Source of the DNA: Polaribacter marinus
GTDB lineage: Bacteria; Bacteroidota; Bacteroidia; Flavobacteriales; Flavobacteriaceae
Direction: 5' to 3'
NCBI RefSeq assembly: GCF_022662535.1
Contig: NZ_JAKQYM010000008.1
Span: 62,001-126,000 of the forward strand
Length of the DNA stretch: 64,000 nt
Both the position numbers and the translations under genes were made by a program. Positions 1-9,435 of the stretch are shown piece by piece. The notes under the pieces were generated by a model. That model had not been told where the DNA came from, made no database searches, and saw only the letters and a list, made by a program, of their open reading frames with translations. How positions within the stretch are numbered: the first letter of the stretch is position 1; the number at the start of each line of letters is the position of its first letter.

Positions 1-435
1 ATAACTATTGGAGTTAATGATGTAGATTTAGCTGTAGATAAAACTTTAGTTATTAGATTAAAATCTACAGAAAACTTAGATGTTGTTAATAAATTAACTA
101 TTGGATTATCTCAACTTTGTCCTAATAATGGTATTAAAATAAAATTAGACATCGCTTTTGATTCTTGGCCAGAAGAAATTGCTTGGAGAATTTTAGATTC
201 AAATGGTACTACTGTTATGGCAAGTGCTTCTAACCCATTTAACTATGGTGCCTATGCAGGAATGACTGGTGGTGTAACTGTAAGAGAATGTTTAGCTTCA
301 GGTACTTATACTATAGAGGTATATGACGGTTATGGAGATGGTGGTAATGACTATACTGTTACTGCAAACGGTATTTTAGTATTTTCTGCTACAGGAAACT
401 ATGGTGCTTTTGTTACAGAGGATTTCACAATATAA
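1..435 (+). CDS. C-terminal part of a secreted or surface protein (5' truncated)
   Basis: The frame is open from the first base to TAA at 433-435, giving 144 visible residues; an internal ATG at 217 is not the true start because similar coding sequence continues upstream. The C-terminal half is rich in Gly, Asp, Asn, Tyr and Thr, with a stretch resembling beta-sandwich domains of Bacteroidota exoproteins (EVYDGYGDGGNDY near the end). No T9SS tail is seen; the chain ends with FVTEDFTI. It is followed 23 bp later by a strong terminator, so it ends its transcription unit. Function unknown. Confidence 0.7.
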   Translation: MTIGVNDVDLAVDKTLVIRLKSTENLDVVNKLTIGLSQLCPNNGIKIKLDIAFDSWPEEIAWRILDSNGTTVMASASNPFNYGAYAGMTGGVTVRECLASGTYTIEVYDGYGDGGNDYTVTANGILVFSATGNYGAFVTEDFTI

Positions 436-458
436 ATTATTACTTAAATAATTATTAA

Positions 459-486
459 AACCACCTCAATTGAGGTGGTTTTTTTA
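459..486 (+). terminator. Rho-independent terminator
   Basis: A perfect inverted repeat, AACCACCTCA paired with TGAGGTGGTT (459-480), runs directly into a T tract. It ends the truncated gene at 1-435 and separates it from rlmB. Confidence 0.9.
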
Positions 487-510
487 TGCTTAAAAATTAA
501 ATTATTAACA

Positions 511-518
511 TATCTTTG
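511..518 (+). promoter_or_regulatory. Bacteroidota -7 promoter element for rlmB
   Basis: TATCTTTG matches the Bacteroidota -7 consensus TAnnTTTG exactly and lies 4 bp before the ATG at 523. This predicts a very short leader or leaderless message and argues against any start upstream of 523. No clear TTG is seen at -33. Confidence 0.65.
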
Positions 519-522
519 CAGC

Positions 523-1266
523 ATGTTAGAAGAGACGACAAATATTTTTGGAATTAGAGCCATCATAGAAGCCATAGAAAGTGGTTCAACTATTAACAAA
601 GTGTACTTACAAAAAGGTTTAAGAGGAAGCCTCTTTTATGAATTAGATAAATTAATTAAAGAGAAGAAACTAACAACTAGCATGGTTCCTGTTGAAAAAT
701 TAGACAGACTGTCTAAAAACAGTAATCATCAAGGAGCTGTCGCTCAAATTTCTCCCATCGAATTTTATGATTTAGAAACTTTAGTAGAAGAAACTTTAGA
801 AAGTGGAAAAACTCCACTCTTCTTATTATTAGACCAACTATCTGATGTTAGAAATTTTGGTGCCATTATAAGAACAGCTGAGTGTACAGGTGTAAACGGT
901 ATTATAATTCAAAAAAATGGAAGTGCTCCTGTAAATGCAGAGACAATTAAAACTTCTGCAGGTGCTGCATTTAAAATTCCTATTTGTAAAGTAGATCATA
1001 TTAAAGACGCTTTGTTTTTACTGCAAGGTTCTGATATTAAAACTGTTGCTGCCACAGAAAAAACAGAAGATTCTGTGTACGACATCAACTTTAATCAACC
1101 CATTGCTATTGTTATGGGATCGGAACACAGAGGCGTAAATCCTTCAATATTAAAAATGGTAGACTACAAAGCAAAACTACCTTTATTAGGTGAAATAGAA
1201 TCTTTAAATGTTTCTGTAGCTTGCGGTGCTTTTTTATATGAAAGTGTAAGACAAAGAATGAGTTAA
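523..1266 (+). CDS. rlmB: 23S rRNA (guanosine-2'-O-)-methyltransferase, RlmB/TrmH type
   Basis: This 247-residue SpoU/TrmH-family enzyme methylates a 23S rRNA guanosine ribose using S-adenosylmethionine. An N-terminal substrate-binding domain (residues 1-75) precedes the SPOUT fold. Its three motifs are visible: RNFGAIIRTAE near residue 110, GSEHRG near 198, and SLNVSVACG near 226, which form the knotted SAM site. Length fits RlmB. The frame is open upstream to 475, but that extension runs through the terminator and the -7 box, so the ATG at 523 was chosen. The rhomboid gene downstream is convergent. The family is certain; the exact target guanosine is by analogy. Confidence 0.9.
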   Translation: MLEETTNIFGIRAIIEAIESGSTINKVYLQKGLRGSLFYELDKLIKEKKLTTSMVPVEKLDRLSKNSNHQGAVAQISPIEFYDLETLVEETLESGKTPLFLLLDQLSDVRNFGAIIRTAECTGVNGIIIQKNGSAPVNAETIKTSAGAAFKIPICKVDHIKDALFLLQGSDIKTVAATEKTEDSVYDINFNQPIAIVMGSEHRGVNPSILKMVDYKAKLPLLGEIESLNVSVACGAFLYESVRQRMS

Positions 1267-1299
1267 AACTCCTCACTCTACTCCTTCTCTTTCTTTTAA

Positions 1300-1953
1300 T
1301 TATTCTATTTGTGGTGGATTAAAATTTCCATCTTCATCAAATAACAAATCGAAATCTGTTTTAGAAAATTGATATTCTTGTCTTGTAATTCCTTTTTTTC
1401 TATAAAATAAGGAAAAAAGAAATCCAACCAAAAAACCAGATAAATGACCTTCCCAAGAGACTCCGTCTTTAATGGGGAGCACATACCATATCATACTTCC
1501 GTATAGAAAAATAATAATTAAAGAAACAGCAACCAATCGATAGTGTTTTTTTATAATACCGCTAAAAAAAACAAAACTAAACAGCAAATAAACAATTCCA
1601 CTTGCTCCTATATGATAAGCATCTCTTGCAATGATCCAAGTTAAAAAACCTGTAAAAAAACCACCGATTAGCAAAACTTTGTAAGCAACATTGTTATAAA
1701 AATAAAAAAGGCAGCTTAATAGCACAAATAAAGGAATAGAATTGTTAAAAAGATGACTTGTATCACTATGTATAAAATGTGTTAAGAAAACGCCTTTAAA
1801 CCCTGATAAAGTTCGAGGAAAAACTCCTAATTTATTAAAATTGTATCCAAATGTTATTTCAATCCAATAAATTAGCCAAATACTTAAAACATATAAGGTT
1901 GGAATTAAAAAAACAGACTTCGAAACTTTTAATTGATTGTCATCATTCATCAA
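1300..1953 (-). CDS. Rhomboid family intramembrane serine protease
   Basis: A 217-residue polytopic membrane protein. The rhomboid catalytic Ser lies in GASGI (Ser118) and the catalytic His in GHLSGF (His170); the conserved HxxxN-type segment HSDTSHLFNN lies near residues 62-71 in an early membrane helix. The six-helix core fits bacterial GlpG-type rhomboids without extra domains. It would cleave transmembrane substrates in the inner membrane; no substrate is suggested by context. It converges on rlmB and diverges from rarA with 73 bp between starts. Confidence 0.88.
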   Translation of the reverse strand: MMNDDNQLKVSKSVFLIPTLYVLSIWLIYWIEITFGYNFNKLGVFPRTLSGFKGVFLTHFIHSDTSHLFNNSIPLFVLLSCLFYFYNNVAYKVLLIGGFFTGFLTWIIARDAYHIGASGIVYLLFSFVFFSGIIKKHYRLVAVSLIIIFLYGSMIWYVLPIKDGVSWEGHLSGFLVGFLFSLFYRKKGITRQEYQFSKTDFDLLFDEDGNFNPPQIE

Positions 1954-2026
1954 AATAAAAATAACAAAAATCTAACCAAATAACTTTTTTACAATTTCTG
2001 TCAGAAATCTTTGTTATTTTTACTGA

Positions 2027-3298
2027 ATGAATGAACCTTTGGCAGAAAGAATTAGACCTAAAACGTTAGAAGATTATATTAGTCAGCAACACTTGGTTGG
2101 TAAAAATGGTGTTTTAACTAATTTAATACAACAAGGAATTATACCGTCATTAATATTATGGGGACCTCCAGGAATAGGAAAAACAACATTAGCAAACATC
2201 ATAGCAACAGCATCTAACAGGCCTTTTTATACATTAAGCGCCATAAGCTCTGGAGTAAAAGATGTTAGAGATGTTATAGAAAAAGCCAAGAAAAGTGGTG
2301 GTTTGTTTACGGCTAAAAATCCTATTTTATTTATTGATGAGATTCATCGATTTAGTAAATCTCAACAAGACTCTTTATTAGGTGCCGTAGAAAAAGGTTG
2401 GGTTACTTTAATTGGTGCCACCACAGAAAACCCAAGTTTTGAAGTGATTCCTGCTCTCCTATCACGCTGTCAGGTTTATATTTTAAATTCATTTGATAAA
2501 AACGATTTGATTGCTCTTTTACACAGAGCGATGGAAGAAGACGAGTTTTTATCGGCTAAAAAAATAACGTTAACAGAAACAGATGCTCTTTTACAAGTTT
2601 CTGGAGGTGATGCAAGAAAATTATTAAACATCTTTGAATTATTAGTTTCGGCAGATGACGAAATTGAAATTACGAACGATTTAGTTTTAGAGAAAATTCA
2701 AAAAAACACGGTTCGTTATGATAAAACAGGCGAACAACACTACGATATTATTTCTGCTTTTATAAAATCGATTCGCGGAAGTGATCCTAATGCTGCTGTT
2801 TACTGGTTGGCAAGAATGATAGAAGGCGGCGAAGATGTTAAATTTATAGCTAGAAGATTGCTTATTTTGGCTTCTGAAGATATTGGAAATGCAAACCCTA
2901 CTGCTTTAATTTTAGCCAATAATACTTTTCAAGCTGTATCTGTAATTGGACATCCAGAATCTAGAATTATATTAAGTCAGTGTGCCATCTATTTAGCCAA
3001 TTCTGCTAAAAGTAATGCCTCTTATATGGCAATAAATGATGCGCAAAATTTAGTGCAAAAAACAGGAGATTTATCTGTACCTCTACATTTAAGAAATGCT
3101 CCTACAAAATTAATGAAAGATTTAGATTATGGTAAAAACTACCAATATTCTCATAATTATAGTGACAATTTTGTAAATCAAGAATTTTTACCAGATGAAA
3201 TTTCAGGAACCAAAATATATGAACCCGGAGCTAATTCTAGGGAAAATCAATTTAGAGAAATTCTAAAAAACAGGTGGAAAAACAGATATGATTATTAG
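2027..3298 (+). CDS. rarA: Replication-associated recombination protein A (RarA/MgsA), AAA+ ATPase
   Basis: A 423-residue clamp-loader-like AAA+ ATPase acting at stalled replication forks. Walker [10 protein letters not shown] lies at about residues 45-53, Walker [11 protein letters not shown] at about 99-108, sensor 1 in [10 protein letters not shown], and the arginine finger region in LLSRCQVY. The C-terminal half carries the MgsA tetramerisation region ([23 protein letters not shown]). Length matches the family. The ATG follows a TATTTTTA -7-like element at 2015-2022, so the leader is very short. Its last codons overlap by 4 bp the convergent gene at 3295. Confidence 0.93.
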   Translation: MNEPLAERIRPKTLEDYISQQHLVGKNGVLTNLIQQGIIPSLILWGPPGIGKTTLANIIATASNRPFYTLSAISSGVKDVRDVIEKAKKSGGLFTAKNPILFIDEIHRFSKSQQDSLLGAVEKGWVTLIGATTENPSFEVIPALLSRCQVYILNSFDKNDLIALLHRAMEEDEFLSAKKITLTETDALLQVSGGDARKLLNIFELLVSADDEIEITNDLVLEKIQKNTVRYDKTGEQHYDIISAFIKSIRGSDPNAAVYWLARMIEGGEDVKFIARRLLILASEDIGNANPTALILANNTFQAVSVIGHPESRIILSQCAIYLANSAKSNASYMAINDAQNLVQKTGDLSVPLHLRNAPTKLMKDLDYGKNYQYSHNYSDNFVNQEFLPDEISGTKIYEPGANSRENQFREILKNRWKNRYDY

Positions 3299-4086
3299 AA
3301 TTTTATCTGATATTTTTCTGTGTGTAATTGATTGTTTTTATAATATTCTGCAATCCAATGAGTCCCATTTTTATAAAGAATTCCATTTTTGTCTTTTAAG
3401 ATAAAAACATCTTTTACATTGGTTTTTAAAATCATAAAAACAACCTCTGGTTTTGTATTTACTAATTGAAAACCATTGTTTTTTTCTTGTGCATATAAAA
3501 CCTTTAACTCTTTAGAAAGTATACTCTCTTTTTTAGCAATCTTATCTTTTACCAAGGGAGTTTCTATCACTTTAGGACTTATCACAACGTTTTTAACTAC
3601 TTTATCAGAAATATTCTTTGCTATTATAACCTCTTCTTTCTGAATAGGTTCTTCTTTATATTCATAAACTACATCTTGCATAGAGCTAACAGCATTTCTA
3701 ATTGCCTGATGATACGCTTTTTTATATTCTTTTGATTTGGTTTTTCCTACTTGAGATGTGTAAACAACATTATTAAAACAATCTCTTAATTCGACTGCAC
3801 TTCTAACGGCAAGCATTCCAGATTTATCTACCACTTTAGCATATAGCGCTAAACATTTATTGACAGCCAACTCTGAAGGCAATTCTTCATTACTTAAAAA
3901 TACAGTAAATCCTTTCTTTTGTAATAAAAATTTTGTGAGTGAACTTGTTTGATATTGATCTGCTTTCTTTAAAAAATCGAACTTTTCTGGAACAATTATA
4001 TATTTATAATTATTAACACTTTTTTTTTGAGCATTGGCAAACATACAAATCATCAAAAATAAGCCTAGTAAAATTTTATTTATCAT
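3295..4086 (-). CDS. Secreted protein of unknown function
   Basis: A signal peptide is visible (KILLGLFLMICMFANA, cleavage before QKK), so the protein is exported. The mature part of about 245 residues is Lys-rich, with no recognised catalytic motif. The N-terminal half resembles conserved flavobacterial unknowns that alternate beta strands with a short helix (AYHQAIRNAVSSMQ), and the C-terminus ends in a small beta-rich segment. ATG 4098 is an alternative start four codons upstream; 4086 was preferred because it places the signal peptide directly at the N-terminus. The stop overlaps rarA by 4 bp, tail to tail. Confidence 0.7.
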   Translation of the reverse strand: MINKILLGLFLMICMFANAQKKSVNNYKYIIVPEKFDFLKKADQYQTSSLTKFLLQKKGFTVFLSNEELPSELAVNKCLALYAKVVDKSGMLAVRSAVELRDCFNNVVYTSQVGKTKSKEYKKAYHQAIRNAVSSMQDVVYEYKEEPIQKEEVIIAKNISDKVVKNVVISPKVIETPLVKDKIAKKESILSKELKVLYAQEKNNGFQLVNTKPEVVFMILKTNVKDVFILKDKNGILYKNGTHWIAEYYKNNQLHTEKYQIKF

Positions 4087-4136
4087 TTTAATTATCATTT
4101 AAAGTTATACAGATAGGTTAAATAACTTAATCTGGT

Positions 4137-4820
4137 TTAAATATATTGTTTTATTTCTAAAAGAGAATTTATTGATACAAATTTATCAGAATTAATTTTC
4201 TCATTTTCGAAATTACAATGAATTGCTTTTAAGCCAATATTAATTGCTCCTTCTATATCTGCTTCTATACTATCACCAATCATAATTGAGTTATCGGTAT
4301 TAGCATTTGCTGTTTCTAATGCATGTATAAAAACTTTAGGATTGGGTTTTTTGAGACCTACAGATTCTGAAGTAATCACTTTATCGAAATAATGAAAAAT
4401 CTTAGACGATTTCATTTTTTTGGTTTGTACTTCTTCAAATCCGTTAGTGATTATATGTAGCTGGTATTTCTCTTTTAAATAATCTAAAATATCAAAGGTA
4501 TAATCAAACAGGTGATTAAAATCTGGCAAAAAATCAATATATTCTATAGCTATTACATCTATTAGCTCATCAGAGATGGTATAGTTTATTGCGTCAAAAG
4601 TTTTTTTTAAACGCCCATATCTTAACTCACTTTTCGTTACTTTTTCTTCTCTATAAAGTTTCCAATACTCTTTATTTAAAGGTTTGTAAATATCTAAAAA
4701 GCTTGATAAGTCTACTGTTATATTTTGTTTGTCAAATACTTTTTGAAAAGTTAAATCGGAGTTTTTTTCAAAATCCCATAAGGTATGATCTAAATCGAAA
4801 AAGACGTGTTCTATATCCAT
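4137..4820 (-). CDS. HAD-superfamily hydrolase, YjjG-type (noncanonical pyrimidine nucleotidase)
   Basis: A 227-residue HAD hydrolase with all four motifs: DLDHTLWDF (nucleophile Asp9, acid/base Asp11), the ITNGF segment for motif II, a Lys in GLKKPNPKVF for motif III, and GDSIEADIEGA for motif IV. The four-helix cap between motifs I and II fits subfamily I. YjjG removes phosphate from non-canonical pyrimidine nucleotides; the YjjG assignment rests on overall pattern and length, and another small phosphorylated substrate is possible. It diverges from the glycosyltransferase at 4895. Confidence 0.8.
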   Translation of the reverse strand: MDIEHVFFDLDHTLWDFEKNSDLTFQKVFDKQNITVDLSSFLDIYKPLNKEYWKLYREEKVTKSELRYGRLKKTFDAINYTISDELIDVIAIEYIDFLPDFNHLFDYTFDILDYLKEKYQLHIITNGFEEVQTKKMKSSKIFHYFDKVITSESVGLKKPNPKVFIHALETANANTDNSIMIGDSIEADIEGAINIGLKAIHCNFENEKINSDKFVSINSLLEIKQYI

Positions 4821-4866
4821 GCCTTAAAAGTAAAAATTATTACCAAATAAACTATATTATAGTTGT

Positions 4867-4874
4867 TATATTTG
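4867..4874 (+). promoter_or_regulatory. -7 promoter element for the glycosyltransferase/flippase pair
   Basis: TATATTTG is an exact TAnnTTTG match 20 bp before the TTG start at 4895. Transcription would begin around 4880, so the next gene has a leader of about 15 nt. Confidence 0.6.
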
Positions 4875-4894
4875 TTATATAAATTGATCTATTT

Positions 4895-6028
4895 TTGAAA
4901 CAAAATCTTCATATTCTTTTTTTATGTGGTTGGTATCCTTCTAGGGTTTTTCCAACCAACGGAGATTTTATTCAAAGACATGCAGAAGCCGTTTCTAAGC
5001 AACAAAAAGTAACTGTATTACATATTGTTACAGATGATCATTCTGTTGAAGACATAGAAATTGTTTCTAAAAAAAGCCCGCAATTGAACGTTCATATTGC
5101 CTATGTAAAACCTCAAAAAAATGCCCTAATTAAAATAGCCCTATTTTGGAAAGCTTATCAATTACTTTTAAAGAAAGTTATCGATTTTGATATTATACAT
5201 CTCAATGAAATTTACCCTTTTGGCATTTTTGCAAAACTAACTTCTTATAAACTAAAAAAGCCATACTTAATTTCAGAACATTTTACAGGATATTTAAAAG
5301 CTAGCAATTTAAAGACTCCCTTCTTTCAAAAATTGATTTCAAAGTATATTGTAAAAAAAGCGTTCGCAATTTGTAATGTAAGTGATTATCTTTCTAATAA
5401 CATGAAAGAAATGGGGTTTAAAGGAAATTTTGTAACAGTACCCAATGTGGTAGATACCGACATCTTTACTCCTAAGAAAATTGAAAATGTATTTTTAAAA
5501 CTGGTACACGTATCTAACTTAAAAGATGCGCATAAAAACATTTCTGGAATGTTACGAGTTGCAAAACTTTTAGATGAAAAATTAGATTATTTTGAATGGA
5601 AATTCGTAGGAAATAACGGTAATGAATATAAAGATTTTCTACAAAAGTTAAATTTAAAAAATGGTAAGGTTTCTTTTTTAGAACATCAAAATCAAAAAGA
5701 GATAGCAATACTTTTACAAGAAGCAACAATTTGTATTTCTTTTAGTAATTACGAAACTTTTGGGATTGTAATCACCGAAGCCATTGCTTCTGGGACCCCT
5801 GTTATATCTACAAATACGGGTATTGCTATGGATTTAAAAACACATGATTTTTGCAGTGTAATTCCTATAAAAGATGAAGAAGCTCTATTTCAAGAAATTT
5901 TAAATGCTAAAAAAACTTTTGAGAATATTGATGTAGAAAAAATGCACGCTTTTGTAAAACAGGAATTTAGTAAAGAAATCATTTTAAATAAATTTTCTTT
6001 ACTTTACTATCAATCATTAAAAAAATAG
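4895..6028 (+). CDS. Family 4 glycosyltransferase (GT-B fold)
   Basis: A 377-residue retaining glycosyltransferase of the GT4 type. The N-terminal Rossmann domain begins LHILFLCGWYPSR and contains a glycine loop (NGDFIQRHAE); the C-terminal domain has the nucleotide-sugar signature NYETFGIVITEAIASGTPVI with the E-x7-E pair. It probably adds a sugar from an NDP-sugar to a surface glycan on the cytoplasmic face. The start is TTG at 4895, supported by homology-like sequence from residue 2 and the promoter just upstream. It is followed after 1 bp by a flippase gene, so the two are cotranscribed. Sugar specificity cannot be read. Confidence 0.87.
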   Translation: MKQNLHILFLCGWYPSRVFPTNGDFIQRHAEAVSKQQKVTVLHIVTDDHSVEDIEIVSKKSPQLNVHIAYVKPQKNALIKIALFWKAYQLLLKKVIDFDIIHLNEIYPFGIFAKLTSYKLKKPYLISEHFTGYLKASNLKTPFFQKLISKYIVKKAFAICNVSDYLSNNMKEMGFKGNFVTVPNVVDTDIFTPKKIENVFLKLVHVSNLKDAHKNISGMLRVAKLLDEKLDYFEWKFVGNNGNEYKDFLQKLNLKNGKVSFLEHQNQKEIAILLQEATICISFSNYETFGIVITEAIASGTPVISTNTGIAMDLKTHDFCSVIPIKDEEALFQEILNAKKTFENIDVEKMHAFVKQEFSKEIILNKFSLLYYQSLKK

Positions 6029-6029
6029 C

Positions 6030-7325
6030 TTGAACTTACTAAGATCATACATTTCAAATTTTTTAAGCAGGAAAGGAAGCTATGTTTTTTTAGCCACTAT
6101 TTTTGCAAGGTTATTTTCTTTTTTAGCGGCTTGGTTTGCGCTAAAATTAGTTCCCAACAAAGAATTGGGTGTAGTACTTTTTGCTTATAATATTATTCTT
6201 TTTATTATTCCTATTAGTGGATTAGGTTTGCATCAAAGTTTTTTAAGGTACGGAGCTTTACTTACCACTAATGAAGAAAAAAACAGCTTATTTCTCTATG
6301 TTTTAAAAAAGGGACTCTTCGTTTCTTTGCTCTTAATAACCTTGATTTCTATTGGTGCCCTTTTTATCGATTTTCAATTTCCAAATACTAAAGTTTATTT
6401 AATTTTATTGTCTTTTATAATTATTCCTTCCTTTCTTTTAGAAATTATAAAAGCACAATTGCGATTGAATCATGATAATAAAAAATTTGCCTACACAGAA
6501 ATTACACAGAGCATTTTACTGCTAATTAATGTCATTGTTTTAAGCTATTTTTTTACCGAAATTGGTTATGCAATTGCTTTGGTTATTAGTCCTATATTTA
6601 CGTCTCTTTTGTTTATAAAAAAGATAGGTATTAATTTTAAGCTTAAAATAAAATCAAATATTATAGATCTTACTTTCTGGAAATATGGCTTTTTTGCAAG
6701 CTTATCTAACGTAGTTACACAACTCCTTTTTGTTATTGACATTTTATTAATTGGTTACTTATTATCAAACACAGAGATGGTTACCAATTATAGATATATT
6801 TCATTAATTCCTTTTAGCTTGTTATTTTTACCACGTGTTTTTATAGCCACCGATTTTGTAGCTTTTACAGAAAAAATATACGATAAAAATTATATTAAAG
6901 AATACATTAAAAGCTATATGCTCTTATTTCTGCTTGTAAGTATTTTCTTATTAGTCATCTCTTATTTCTTTGGAGGCTTTCTTTTAACATTACTAGATGA
7001 TAACTTTGCAAAATACACCTCTACTTTTTTTATAATGATGCTAGGAGTGTCTGGAATTTTTATATTTAGAGGACTTTTTGGAAACCTTCTATCTTCTATA
7101 GGCAAAGCAAACGTAAATTATTATATTGCTATCATTGCTTTAATTCTAAATATTATTAGTAATTATTATTTAATTCCGAAATACGGTATAAAAGGAGCAG
7201 CAATAACATCTGCTGTTTTAATGTGGCTAACAGGTTTGCTTTCTTTTGTCTGCTTTAAAATTCTTTATAAGAAGGCTTTGTTAAAGGTTGCATACACTTC
7301 TTCTTCTGCTCCAAAACTTCTGTAA
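6030..7325 (+). CDS. Polysaccharide flippase (Wzx/MATE-like, MOP superfamily)
   Basis: A 431-residue membrane protein with about 12 hydrophobic segments and the MOP-superfamily look of lipid-linked oligosaccharide flippases (SRKGSYVFLATIFARLFSFL near the start; PKYGIKGAAITSAVLMW near residue 385). It would flip undecaprenyl-linked glycans across the inner membrane. The start is TTG at 6030, one base after the glycosyltransferase stop. Its 3' end overlaps the convergent gene at 7265 by 61 bp; both C-termini look natural. Confidence 0.85.
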   Translation: MNLLRSYISNFLSRKGSYVFLATIFARLFSFLAAWFALKLVPNKELGVVLFAYNIILFIIPISGLGLHQSFLRYGALLTTNEEKNSLFLYVLKKGLFVSLLLITLISIGALFIDFQFPNTKVYLILLSFIIIPSFLLEIIKAQLRLNHDNKKFAYTEITQSILLLINVIVLSYFFTEIGYAIALVISPIFTSLLFIKKIGINFKLKIKSNIIDLTFWKYGFFASLSNVVTQLLFVIDILLIGYLLSNTEMVTNYRYISLIPFSLLFLPRVFIATDFVAFTEKIYDKNYIKEYIKSYMLLFLLVSIFLLVISYFFGGFLLTLLDDNFAKYTSTFFIMMLGVSGIFIFRGLFGNLLSSIGKANVNYYIAIIALILNIISNYYLIPKYGIKGAAITSAVLMWLTGLLSFVCFKILYKKALLKVAYTSSSAPKLL

Positions 7326-8119
7326 AACTTACCAATATTAGGTAAGTTTCCACCTTCAAAATCTAAAACTATATTAGAGTTCTGGTATTTTTTAATAATA
7401 TTTGCAATTAAAAAACTTGCTGCTTGTAATCTTCTTCCTTCTGCTGTAAATGCAGAATACAAGTACACAACTTTGTGTTTGTCTTTTATAAAAAAACCTC
7501 CGCCCAACAATACGTTGTCTTTAAAAACACCTAAAATATTTCCTTTGTTGTTTTGAAGAAAAACTTTTGCTAAATTCTTTAATTTTGCTTCTGGTATTTT
7601 ATACTTGTAGTTTTTATTTTGAATTTCGATAAGTTTATCGATAGGAATTGGAAGTAAATTTAACCCTGCCTTCTCCCCTACTTTTATGGCATGTTTTCTT
7701 CCTTTAGAAAAATCTTTTTGAAGATCTACATATTCTTTATGAAGTTTTAAAATATAGTTTTTTCGTCTTTCATCTTCTGCTACTAAAAGATTTTTTGCAT
7801 TTAAACTTAAAGCTACTTTTACGAATTTAAACGGAATTTTATGTAGCATTTTTCTTTGAAGCTCTTCGGAAAGAACATTCTTTGAAAAAATACCTAACTG
7901 CTGGCAAAAATAAGGCTGTGTAGCATATTTTATAAAATACTTTGTATTAAACGGAATTGGCATTACCGCTTCATAATCATTTAAAACCAGCACCCCCCAA
8001 TTGTTTGCCACAATATCTAAATACCAAGAAAAAGCATACACTCTAGATTGTAGCGAATTTTCTATACAATCATCGTATTTTAAAACATCTAAATTTCTTC
8101 TTTTTACAAAATTTATCAT
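7265..8119 (-). CDS. GNAT/FemAB-like acyltransferase family protein
   Basis: A 284-residue protein with a two-part GNAT layout typical of BioF2-like/FemAB-like proteins in polysaccharide clusters: an N-terminal half with ATQPYFCQQLG near residue 85, and a C-terminal half with GVFKDNVLLGGGFF, YLYSAFTAEG and a terminal DFEGGNLPNIGKFYRSFGA segment. Such proteins transfer acyl or aminoacyl groups onto glycans, lipids or peptidoglycan; the substrate here is unknown. It starts one base downstream of the polysaccharide deacetylase stop, so the two form an operon. Confidence 0.75.
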   Translation of the reverse strand: MINFVKRRNLDVLKYDDCIENSLQSRVYAFSWYLDIVANNWGVLVLNDYEAVMPIPFNTKYFIKYATQPYFCQQLGIFSKNVLSEELQRKMLHKIPFKFVKVALSLNAKNLLVAEDERRKNYILKLHKEYVDLQKDFSKGRKHAIKVGEKAGLNLLPIPIDKLIEIQNKNYKYKIPEAKLKNLAKVFLQNNKGNILGVFKDNVLLGGGFFIKDKHKVVYLYSAFTAEGRRLQAASFLIANIIKKYQNSNIVLDFEGGNLPNIGKFYRSFGAEEEVYATFNKAFL

Positions 8120-9424
8120 CTAAGAAATGGCAATTTTTATCATAGACTCGTACAGACGTTTCCATCCTTTCCAACGCAAATAATCACTTAAGCTTTCATT
8201 ATGAAAGAGGGTGATAAAAGTACCGTTAACGGCTTTTACTTGGTTTTTTAAATCTCTAATTCTACCTAAGGATTGCTTAGGAGTTAGTTTCATATAATCG
8301 TTTAAGGTAGTATCCATTAAGGCAAAAGGAAATACTTTTAAGGGTGTTTGAATTTCGAAATCTATATCGTAAAAATAGAAAGGAGTACAAGTACTTGCTC
8401 TAAAACCAACGGTACTTGCATAGCCCATAGAATAATCTTCTGTAATTTCTAAATCTATTAAATTTTGATAAGTTTCTGGCAAACTAAACCTTAAATAATG
8501 TTGCCTAGATCTGGTTGCCGGCATATTTGTAATTTCTTCTAAACGTTCTTTTTCTTTCTTTAAAATGGTTGCATTATCCATAGAAAAATAAGAAGGATGC
8601 AATCCAACCCTAGCATAATCTACCATTTCTTTGATAAGCAATCTGTACTTACTTTTAGAGGCAGAAACATTGGTGTCGAACGTAGTATAATCGCCAATCA
8701 AGAAAAAGAAAACGGTTCTAATCTTGTAGTCTTTTTTGATTCTTAATATTTTATCAAAAGTATTAAAAGGATCTTTTTTGATATTGAAGACCACCGCAAA
8801 ACGATTCCAAACATTTAAAATTCTAAATCTAAAAAGGTCATTAAAAAAGCCTCCAACACTTCTTACTAAGCTTTTGTATTTATAGGCATAGGCATTGTCT
8901 ATATCTATGGTAGAAATATATTGATATTCTCTTTTTTGATATTGATAATCGGGAAACTTTTCTTGTAAGGCAGCTAATAATTTATAGGCCCAAATATCTA
9001 TGACCGGTTTTTCTAAAAACCCCTTTTTGTAAGCTAAACTTTCTTGTGCAGTAAAACGTCCGTGCGCATCTTTAACATGTGGTAAATACTCTTCGTAACG
9101 CGTAATTAAATAAAAGCTAGCCGCAAAGATATCAAAAGGAATGGCCGATTTTGGTCCGGTTACAAAGAAACAAGGAACGTTGTCCCATTTTTGCATGCTA
9201 ATTTCTAAATCGTTTACCCCTTGCTCGAATAACAAATCGTTGCTTTTTACAAAGAACTCGTTTGCCAACGGTGTTTTGGTATAGGACATTTTGGGTCCGT
9301 TATGTGCCACAAACTCTTCTACTTTAGACGTAAAATTTACAGGAATTAATAGCGTTCTTGTAAGAATGTGTTTAAAAATATAACGAATTCTAGGTGTTAT
9401 TTTATGCGTATAAACTAGTATCAT
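8120..9424 (-). CDS. Polysaccharide deacetylase family protein (N-terminal DUF7033-like)
   Basis: A 434-residue protein. Residues 1-150 resemble the domain (DUF7033) often joined to NodB-type deacetylases in Bacteroidota; the NodB-like part begins at YISTIDIDNAYAY, whose Asp pair corresponds to the TFDD motif. A metal-ligand His candidate lies in GLHPSYFS. It probably removes N-acetyl groups from a surface or exported glycan, or is a degenerate relative. No signal peptide is visible. It is the first gene of the pair with the GNAT-like gene and lies opposite the glycosyltransferase/flippase pair. Confidence 0.8.
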   Translation of the reverse strand: MILVYTHKITPRIRYIFKHILTRTLLIPVNFTSKVEEFVAHNGPKMSYTKTPLANEFFVKSNDLLFEQGVNDLEISMQKWDNVPCFFVTGPKSAIPFDIFAASFYLITRYEEYLPHVKDAHGRFTAQESLAYKKGFLEKPVIDIWAYKLLAALQEKFPDYQYQKREYQYISTIDIDNAYAYKYKSLVRSVGGFFNDLFRFRILNVWNRFAVVFNIKKDPFNTFDKILRIKKDYKIRTVFFFLIGDYTTFDTNVSASKSKYRLLIKEMVDYARVGLHPSYFSMDNATILKKEKERLEEITNMPATRSRQHYLRFSLPETYQNLIDLEITEDYSMGYASTVGFRASTCTPFYFYDIDFEIQTPLKVFPFALMDTTLNDYMKLTPKQSLGRIRDLKNQVKAVNGTFITLFHNESLSDYLRWKGWKRLYESMIKIAIS

Positions 9425-9435
9425 GTTTTTTGTTG

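Noticed and set aside
475..522. N-terminal extension of rlmB
   Set aside because: It would start inside the upstream terminator and run through the -7 box; the family alignment starts at 523.
4589..4882. A 97-codon plus-strand frame over the HAD gene promoter
   Set aside because: Antisense to a well-supported HAD hydrolase; composition is not protein-like.
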